Below, in pieces: positions 50,301 through 60,900 of a stretch of DNA of 64,000 nucleotides. The number at the start of each line of letters is the position of its first letter. Positions within the stretch are counted from its first letter, which is position 1. A program made the translations under genes and the position numbers. The notes below the pieces were generated by a model. It did no database searches, was not told the DNA's origin, and worked only from the letters and a program-made list of their open reading frames with translations. This DNA is from Diadema setosum. Lineage: Eukaryota; Echinodermata; Echinoidea; Diadematoida; Diadematidae. Location: positions 19,597,239-19,661,238 of the forward strand of contig CM067067.1 in assembly GCA_033980235.1 (NCBI GenBank). Reading direction: 5' to 3'.

Positions 50301-51885
50301 ACACTAGAGAAGAAAAGAGGTGTATGCTTACAACTGGTTGAGTGTGATCGGCACTTCTTTAGTGTGGTTGACCAGCTGGGTCGTGAAGTGACCCACAGCG
50401 AACGATCTGAAGGCAACCACAGTGGCTGTCTCTGTCACCTGACTCTCTACGATGATGCCACCAACCTGTGAGGGCAGCAAACAAAAAGAGAAACAGCAAG
50501 GTTTCTGTCATGTGCTACTCTAGGAATCTCAAACAATGGTACTTTAAATTATTGTTCAAAGTGCACAGCTATTGTATTCATGTAGCTGTTATCTTTAAAC
50601 ATGAAATGTATCACTACTTGTCACATTAATCCCAACATAATTCCCCATGCAACAAGCACTTTATCGCCTCTTAAAATTGCATATTGACCTCATGCAATAT
50701 GTTCCCCTGACCAGCTTACATGTACAAGTACTTAACATGAGCTCAAGGGATTTTCAGTTTATTGACAAAGTTTAGGATTGAGATGTAGGATCATCTGGGT
50801 ATCTAGTTTTGATGCACACAGTTTGAATACAGATTAAATTCAGGATTTGGAATATACCAGTAGTTGGTTTGGGCACGTCCTGTGCAATGGAGTATTTCAG
50901 GGGGAATTACGATGAACCAATTTGCGGTCCAAATGAGAATAAAATATGAGTACTGACTGGTCACAAACTAATGACCATTACTAATGATGTGAAACTATTA
51001 AGGGGGAGGGGAGAAGTAACCAATCCATTATGCAGGGCTGCACACGAAAGCATTTATTTCTATTGGTCCAACCCGTCCGTCAGACCCGTAGGTACCCAGT
51101 TTTTCCATGTTTTACTGGTCCATATTCCTTAAAAAGTTACAGGTCCAAGAGTGATTTTTCCTGGTCAGTGACCGTCAGACCAGTGCCAGTGTGCAGCGTT
51201 GCATTATGACAGCAATGAAATCCTGCATGGAGAATCCTACAGCAACAGACCGTTTTCTTCCTTTACATGATGTCATAATTGGTATGATACTCTTTATGAG
51301 GGACAACTAGACCACGTTTTGTGGGCCTATGGCATGGAATACCTTGCCAAAGGAACTTCTCTCATCACCCTCAGTGTGAACATTCAAAAACAATTTTTAA
51401 TGAAAAAGTTCCTATATTCTTTTTGACCTAGTCACTGGGATGAATTCACTGTGCAAAGCGCATTGATCAGTTTGATTAGAAATGCGCTATAAAAAAAAAA
51501 AAAAAATTATTATCATCATCATTACATTGTATTATCCGATCAGTTTTGCACAAAAATTTGCCAATGAAGGTTAGATGCTAGAGTAATGGCAGTAGAGAGA
51601 TTTTTTACCTCTGGGAGTCTGAGTACTGTGGTTTGCGGCTCTGTGAAGTCAAACGGAAGGGACGCCTCCGTGCCCCCCTTCTTCATTACCACCAGCTTGC
51701 TGTTCACTTTCCTGTCAATGGGCCAGAATGGCACACACTGTGGGGTAGAGAGATAGAAAAAAAAGGTAGCAGACACATAGAGAGGGGTTATGTGGGTTTC
51801 ATGGGAAAATTCAGTGCTAAACATTGTAAAAGTATGAGTCATGAAAAGCAGTGATTCCAGTTTCTTAAAGACAGTGACATGCACA

Positions 51886-51923
<38 letters not shown>

Positions 51924-54900
51924 CTGTAATTGCCCAATTGATGCAACATATTAAAGGGAAGGTATTAGTTTTGATTGAAACTGCACTTTAGGTTTCCGGC
52001 TTCTTGTGAGATAATGAGAAACCTCTTAAGAAACCTCTTATAAAGTATGAAAGAGGATACAATTCTATTCAAAAAGAGATATTCAAAGTTTATTTGATGA
52101 AAATTGATTTTGAAATGGCTGAGATATCCAAAAACAAAGAAGTCCTAATAAAAGGTGAGACTCCCTTTCATTAGGACTACTTTGTTTTACTTTGATTTTG
52201 GATATCTCAGCCATTTCAAAACCAATTTTTATCAAATAAATTTTGAATTCCTCTTAGAATTGTACACTCTTTGATATTTCATACAGTGGTTTCTACTTAT
52301 CTCTGAAAAATTTAACATCTGAATTCCCCATCTCAACCAATACCATACCATCCCGTTAATTGTTATGTCCTTTAAGGTCCTTTTTTCCTTTTTTTTTTTT
52401 TTAAACGAACTCTTCTCAGGCCTCATTGAAGAAACTAGCACAAAAACAAGCAAGTGAACAAAAAATCAACTCATTCTAAAACAATAGCCATTATAAACAG
52501 CATGTTCTTTGATAATTTTCGTATTTTCATTCTTTTTTTTCTTTTTTTTTTTGGGAGAGGTCGAGTTTAAAGGCAACAAAGGACATTTGCCCATTACATA
52601 TTTAACATATCACAGCTAAGAGAATGTTGTAGCCCAATGGTCGTATTGAACCCCTGACCTGCCCGACTGCCACATCCTGGAACGTGCCCTGCGGCTCGGC
52701 GCAGCAGATGTCGTAACTGGTCTGGTTGACCAGGAGGTAGCGCGGTGTGAACATGACGACCTTGGAGAAGCCAAGGTTACTCAGCTGGATCTGAACGCTG
52801 ATCTGTAACCAGCAGCCAAGAGAGAGATGGAGACAAGGGAGAGAGAGAGAAAGATTAGGCAAAACAGCAGACTTTGGATTTAGTGCAGTGCTGACGCTAG
52901 ACCTGGGACCCATTTCATAAACTGTTGATAAGATGACAACTCTTGCTGGAATGGTTATTTGTCATGGTAACAACCAAAATCCAGCTAGCTGATTGGCTGT
53001 TGCTATTGGAAGTTGCCATTCCAGCAAGAGTTGCTATCCTAACATCTCTTATGAAATGGGGCCCTGTATTGAGGCTATGATTTGATTTTTGATGAATTAT
53101 GCAAGCACACACTTCAAAACACACTCATATACATATATTTTTTCCTTTTTTTCAACTTTTTGAAAATCTTCAGTATTAAATGCTTTTGGGTTGTTTTCTT
53201 TTTTGCTTTGATAAATCACAGAGATCAAATATTGCAAAATATTTCCATTAAAAAAAAAAGTCAGCTTGAGATACCACATTGCAACCTGCTGTATTCTTCT
53301 GCCTGAGAAATGCATAAAAAAAGAGCAGCGGATGTGAAACTTAGTGCAATTGTTGCTAATGTGCATTAGGAGTTATAATGCTTTACTAAGATGTGACGCA
53401 TTTCAAACTTGTCTAAAATCACAGCATAGGTTCATTGTAAAGTCTGACTACTTGCATCAAAATCCCTGCCTCCTTTTCCACAGAAAGAGCTAAAAATGTC
53501 TGCCAACACTGTTCAGGTTCAGACTTTCAAATTGGAATTTAACACTTCCCTTTAAAACAAAAATTTTCAATCATGAAGTCTGTTTTAAACTTGCCTCTGT
53601 CCCTCAAACAGCATAAATAAAACCAAATATACACCATGTATGTATACAGTGGACTCCTGTCATAACGAAATCCTCGGAACCGGCAGTTTTCTTTCTTTAT
53701 ATCGAAATTTTGTTATAACCGAACAAACAAACAATAAAGATACATAGAATGGATGATGTTGAGGCCTGAATTTTTACTTTTGTTGTAACCAGAATTTAGT
53801 TATAACCGTGTTTGTTATAATGCGAGTGCATTGTATTAACAAATGTATAGAAATACCGTATACAGGTAATAAAACAAGAATATATGGAATTTCCTTATAC
53901 GATTACAATGAGTATAAAGTGAGGTAAAGTTATATATTTGTCTTCGTCACTTCATCTTCTCAGAACAGTGGAAGCATCAGACCCAAAGCAATCACCACAA
54001 CCCACAGCATAAGTCCCCACAGTTGTTAAAAAAAACCCCAAACAAACAGACACTCTAACTTTAATATCAAACTACAATAATCCTCCCACATAAAATGCTT
54101 CCACATGCAAAACAACGGAAACAAGACATTGAAGTCGATCCCAAAATAACAGCAGGCTGAAATCAAAGTTGAGGTCCCATGCATGAAATTGAATTACCAG
54201 CAGATAAATAGAGTGAATACATACAGTGGCGGGAAAAAAGTGTACCACCTATTCTTCTAAAAGTGAGTTCAATTAAGCATTAATTAATTGTTACTGAGTT
54301 TGACAAAGTTTGGTAATGTCTTGTGCCGAAATAGCCTTTGAAAATTTGCTTGAATGCTGCAAACAGTTATCTACATGTGCATTTATTTTCTACAATTTGA
54401 CATGAGAAAATCAGTGCAATTTGTCAAAGTTTTAGCAGTTTCAAGAAAGAATTCTACGCATGAAGGAGAAGCTGCTTTCGCTCAGAGCCTGAAGAAATGG
54501 GGCAGATCAGCAGTGAATTGGCATTAAATCAGACAAATTAATAAATACTTTGGATCATCAAATTTTAGCAGTTTGAAGAAAGAATTCAACACATATACAT
54601 GTACAGGAAACCTGCTTCTAATGACACACAGACTGCTGGAGACTGGAACAACGGTCAAGAGATTCCTCAGAGTCTTCTGACATAGGGTCCTGCTCTTGAC
54701 CGTTTCAGCAAGTGTTCAGCAGTTTAGAAATAGTTGATTAGGGGCTGAATTCATGCATTTCATTGTTAAATGCCATTGTTGATATGGGCTATGTAAACAT
54801 TTTACAAGATAATATGCACTCATGCATATAAAATAATTGTCTTCATTAAACAGTGACAGAAGAAGATTACACTAAAGAGATAGATGATCAAAATACAAAC

Positions 54901-57900
54901 CTGTTTGGAGTGAAAATCTTTGCATAACAGTACTGAAATGACTTCTTTCTGGCCCAAACTTCAAAACAACATGACGCGACCTTTTTTTCTTTTTTTCTTT
55001 ACTTTTTTCTTCCCTAACACAACTATGCAAAGTCGAGAAAGGTAATGGAAAAGATTATGAAGCAAGCACAGAAAAGTGTTTAGGAAACAAAAACAAAAAG
55101 ACATGATGAAAAGGTGCTTCAAAAGATAAAAAGACAAAGTTGGGGTGTCGCTGAAGTGATGCTCAAAAAATAAAGACGAAGAAAAGAAAGAGTTAATTTT
55201 TGTGTGAGGATTATTCAGTTGCAGATTCAACTGTTACTCGGGAAAAAACAAGACAAGGCCAATAATCCAAAGAAATAATGTCGGCAGCAATAGTTCTGCT
55301 GGTTATTAAGAGTTCAGAGGTGCTAATCTGTCCAAAAATTTTAAGAATGGAGGAAGAAAATTTTGCAAAAAGTAAAGACCTCTTTCACACAGTATAGTAA
55401 AATGCAAGATGGAAGGATCTCCTCTTCTACACGGTAAACTACAGCCGAAAGAAAATTAAGGTTAGTCTGCAATTCAAAATGGGGAGATTGAAAGGGCTAA
55501 CAGTCTAAACAGTGATAATCTACTGGACTGATGTGCTCATCAGAACTTCTTAAGTTGTCTAGTGTGGGTAGGACAACTGCTGATGGGTCTGAAATTAATG
55601 CTTTAACTGTTCTACATGACAAAATTCATAGGGTTTTTTTTTTTTCCTGAAGTGCAAAGGGACAGATTGAAGGGAAATATGATATGCCACACAAACTGCC
55701 TCTTTTCGAGAATGTAAGAAACAGAGGGAAGAATTGCGAGTGTACAGAAAAATCAATGTGAAGCAGTGAACACATAAGACAGACAGGAACTTTCATGGAA
55801 ACAAGATGAGATGCTGTTGCAAGCGGTGCATTCAAAGAAATGAAAGATGAACGGCATGTACGGATGAAAATAAAACCCAAGTAATTGAACAGAGTTGAAA
55901 CAGCAAAAAAGGAAGGAAAAAAGAAGGATAAAAAAAAAATGGATGAGATTAGGATTAAGGTATACCAGGTAGTAGTATTAAATTGCTCTCATTTTTTTTT
56001 TCACAAACGAAAAGGAAAAAGCAGCGCACAACAGTCCTTTTTAACAACTTTGCAACATTAGTCTGCCATGCTTTTCTGAACAGCAATCTCTGCATGCACC
56101 GCACACACAAACGCATGGTATCTCAAGGAGATCATTACATTATACTTTCTTGGACGTCGTATACCACTCCCCTGAGCCTGTGGAGATATATATGGTGAGA
56201 GATGAAGAGGGAAAGCAGATGTTGTGAAATGAGAGACAGAGAGGAAATTAAAAAAAAAAGATTATATTTGATATCTGGATAAGGTTGTAGCCCTCATATG
56301 AAAGTCCTGAAAACTTTTGATGGGATATCGTTTTTTCGGAAAAAGCGGAAGGAGAAGTTTAACTACCAATTCATGGCTTATCAAATACCAGATTTGAAAT
56401 AATTATGAGAGAATGAACCTGTTGAAGACAAGTCCCAAGTATACTTGGGCAGGTGTCTATGGGAAATGCATGTTTTAGCAAAAGCAGTTCGTCCTCAATG
56501 GAAGGGGAAAGAAAAAAGGTTTGACTTTTGCTCTTTTTCTGACATCAATATCTTCATGATACTCAACTTGCAGGTATTGCTAAAGGATATCAAGATGAGA
56601 ATCATAGTGGTCACTTTGATTTTTTTTTTTTTAATGGTTGCACACATCAATTCCAGTAACTGGCAGTTTGATCTGAAATTCATACAATTTCTAAGGCGCA
56701 TTTCTCTGTTCTGACTTTGCAGATAGGGGCTACTGCCTCGAAAAATGGGCACTAAAGCCATTATCAAAAAAAAAAAAAAAAAAACATAGATAGATATACA
56801 ACCGGTATATCAAAGCGATGAAATCACAGAATAAGCGATGAAATCACAGAATAAAATGAAGAATTTGAGTGGCAATAGCAGATGAAAACAAAATGGGTGC
56901 TTATCGTTCCCTGGCCCCATGAACAGAATGAAAACTCATACTAGGCAAGACGACCTTATTGAAATTGATGTAGGCGAGAGAAGTCTAAGCTCTATCCATT
57001 TCTGTTAGTCCTTTTGTCATAGTTTTGGACTCACGCCAGTTTTGAGAAATCTTGAGACATTGAATATATGTTACAATGAAATCTCTATTCTATTCTTCTT
57101 TTCTTTTTGCCTCACACGTTCCTGCCAAAAGGCATAACAGGGCAGAGATATCTAAACTATATTACTTGGATAGAGCCGATTAGCATAGTACACTAAATAA
57201 GGCCCGATTCTGCACATATGAAACATGCAAGAAGCTATTTCGCTACAGTCCATTAGACTGCTGGCTCTAACTCATTGTACAGAGGGAGGCTCAGAGTAAA
57301 TATCATTTCAGTTCTCTTGTTAGCAAATCTAGATATACTACATGCTTTGGAAAAGAATAATACAGATTATTTGACATTGAACAAAAAAAGGGGGAGGGAG
57401 GTTTGTTGAAGCAGACATCAAAACATCTACGGGTAATAGATAATGTAACTTTTATCACCTTATACTCCGTGGGCTAGGTCATGAACAAGAAAAATTGAGA
57501 AAAAGTGCATATGTGTCACATGATTCATAACATGAAATCTAAACTTTAAAGAAAAGCAAGTAGTAAAAATTTAACTCAACAAATTAATGCAACCACTTTG
57601 AAAATGTGTTACACAACTGTTCTGGAGTACTTGATTGGTCAAAATATCTATAAACATTTCAAAACGAACTTTCAAAGGTGTAAAAACGATGGAATACTAG
57701 AAGGAAGATCGGGGCAGTGGCATTGAAGAATGTAAGGAGTACAAATATTAACGATAAATAACACTTGGCTGGTGTCTAACATTTGATATATATATATATA
57801 TATATATTATACAAGATGTTTAAACACTACAGGTCTATTTCTGTTCTTGTTTTTTAAGTAAATGTGGCTGGTCGATCATCTGTAAACTTGAACAGTATCA

Positions 57901-60900
57901 AAAACTTGGCATGCTGGCTAGGCACATTCACTGCCAAAACTGAATCACAAGATGAACACAAAAAATTCTTTTATCAATGCGGGATGTGTAGACCAAACTG
58001 CATATGTATAGAAAAGAGGGATATACATGTATGCAGATAATAAAACTGGACAGACCATCACAGAGGCAATCATTGGACAGAATTATTACTTTGGTAGGTA
58101 AAAGGAGAACATTCATCTTATGCATATTTCATTGATATCAACATTGTGATTTTAGCAGTTACCCTCTTCTGGCAATAAATATTCTGCCCAATGATTGATT
58201 ATCAGACAAGGCAAGTGCCAAATTGTGTCTAGCCCATTCGCGTAGAAGAAAATAAAGTTTTTTCTAACTCCCGGAAGTTCATTCATCCTGCTTATGACCT
58301 TTGGCCTCGTGGTGACCTTCAACTCCCCAAGGGACATTTACCATCGAAGTTTAGTCACAAATGGACATAGGGATCAAAAGTTATGAGCCATGATCGAAAC
58401 GCGCCGTAAAAACTTAACATTGGGCCCTAAAAGTTTGTTGACCCTGTCTGTGACCTTTGACATCGTGGTGACCTTCAGCTCTCCAAGGGACATCTACCAT
58501 CCAAGTTTGGTTACAAACAGACATATGGATCAAAAGTTTTGAGCCATAATCAAAACACGCCGTAAAAACTAAACAGTGGACCTAAAAGTTCGTTAACCCG
58601 TGTCTGTGACCGTTGACCTTGTGGTGACCTTCAACTCCCCAAGGGACATCTACCATCCAAGTTTGGTCATGAAGGGACATACACATCAAAAGTTATGAGT
58701 CATAATCAGAATGCGCCGTAAAAACTTAACACAGGGCCCTAAAGTTCATTGACCCCTGCCTGTGACTTTTGACCTTGAGGTGACCTTTATATTTGGTAAA
58801 ATGTGTAACTTTGTATAACCACTCTTCCCTCCAAGTTTGATTGAAATTGAAGTCCTCAGTAGAGAGTTATTCAAGTTTTTGTAGCGTTAAGGACGGATGA
58901 CGGACGGACGGACAACGGACGGACAGATGCCGCAGGCGATCCCTTGGTCTCCCCACATCTCCGGTGGGCTCAACAACAAGAAACAGGTACTAAGAAGGAC
59001 ATTTCATGAAATAACACAAGCACTTTTCAACAACTCATGCTAACTAACGTATGCTTATTTCAGTCAAATCATATTGAAAAAAAGTCCACTGGATATGACA
59101 TGTGTATGCTACATCTTCTATTAAAAACCTCTGTCTTTAAACTAGAGCCTCTCCCCATACTCTGCTGATGCTTTCATGGTTTATGTTGAAACAGTTGCGT
59201 ATATGAGCACACAACCCTTCAACACTTCTCATGCAAATTTTCATTACTACCCCTGCCCCTACCACCCAAGAAACACATTTGGAAGCAATGGATTTTGAAA
59301 CATGTCTTTTTTAGGAGTGCAGTATAATCTGTTTAAAACAAAAGAAAAGGAACACTTTCGTGAGGATAATCTATAAACAGTGCATGGCAGCAAAAGTCCC
59401 AAAAGGGGATCAAGCAGACTAAAGAATTGCAAAAGTGAAAAAACAACAACAAGGCAAGGTTGCCATTTTCGTGCATCTGCAGGTTTTAAAACATCTACTG
59501 TAACTACTTACACACACAAGGCCTACCACCTACAAAAAAAAATATGGGAAGAAGTACAAAACATGGAATTTCAGATGCATATTAGCACATTAACATGTCC
59601 ATGAGTTACTCTGAAATGGAGTCCACATTTTCCCTGCATTGGTGTCTTCCGATCCAGGATCTATTAGTATCTTTCTCAAGTGTGCATTTTCATCAACTTT
59701 GTAAATATTTCACATGTAATCAGATATGTTCATCTTTTTTATTTTTTTAGCCATGCACCATTTGTATGGTACATTAGTATTAAAGGCTGACATGGCATGC
59801 TATGTCTAAGGATATCATTGATATCAAATCAATTCTCTTCAGACCTGTACATCTCCTAGCCACAACCAAATGCAATGAAACACAAAATGGGGAACATGCC
59901 GGTACAGTACTTTCACTTAGCTGACATCATTTTATGGCAGCACCAGATGGAATGACTACGACAATTTGATACAGAAACACAAGTGATTGACATGATACGA
60001 GCTTCGCATGACGATTGTCACAGCGCCATCTCGATCTGGTGTTCGAAAACGACATATTTTTTTTCATTTTTGAAACATCAAAATGAAAATGAATTGTTCC
60101 CTATGTTAAAAACAGACTTCTTATTAAAAGCAACTTGGTATACAACACAGCAAACAATTATCAATTCGGGAGGATTTACAGCAGTTGCTACTGTTGAGTA
60201 AGTCACTGTTATACCAAGTCATTGGTGTGATGGCGCAGTGGAGAAGATACTCATATCAAACATGTCCCATAGAGGACTGGAATTAAACAAACTGTCGGTG
60301 TAAAAAACTTCCCACGAGGGAGAGAGTTAAGATGAGGTGACGCCATACCTCGTAATCCTTGGAAGATGTCTTGCAGGAGATAAATCCAGAGCTGCCGACG
60401 GTGTCGAGAGAAAACTTATCTGACCACTGAGACTCGCCCGTCTTCAACTGGATCTGTAGTGGGACGGCAGTATACATACAAAGTAAATGTATGATAAAAT
60501 TTTACAGGATGAGCTGTAAAATCTCCCAAAATTTCGCTCAAACCAGCCAATATGATGTAGCATATTAGAATAAGTTATGAAGGTTTAACCAGTACATCAA
60601 AACAGCTTGGTATAATATTCATCCAAACAAGCCAATTCAAAAAAGCGACAGAAACCCACATGACATGCCAACTGATAGAAATGCCGACCACAAAAACTTT
60701 GGAGACTGGAAAGTGCATGAACTTTGCACCATCTGTCACATGATTACATCCATTTCACATTGTTTATGCACTTTGTACATTCTTTTGCACCTTGTTGCTA
60801 TTTGCATTTTTTTTTTTTTTAATATCCATGGAGGGCATGTAATTCATGCCCATGTGGAGCATGAGTGTCAGAGATCCAAACTACAGGTACTTTAACCTGT

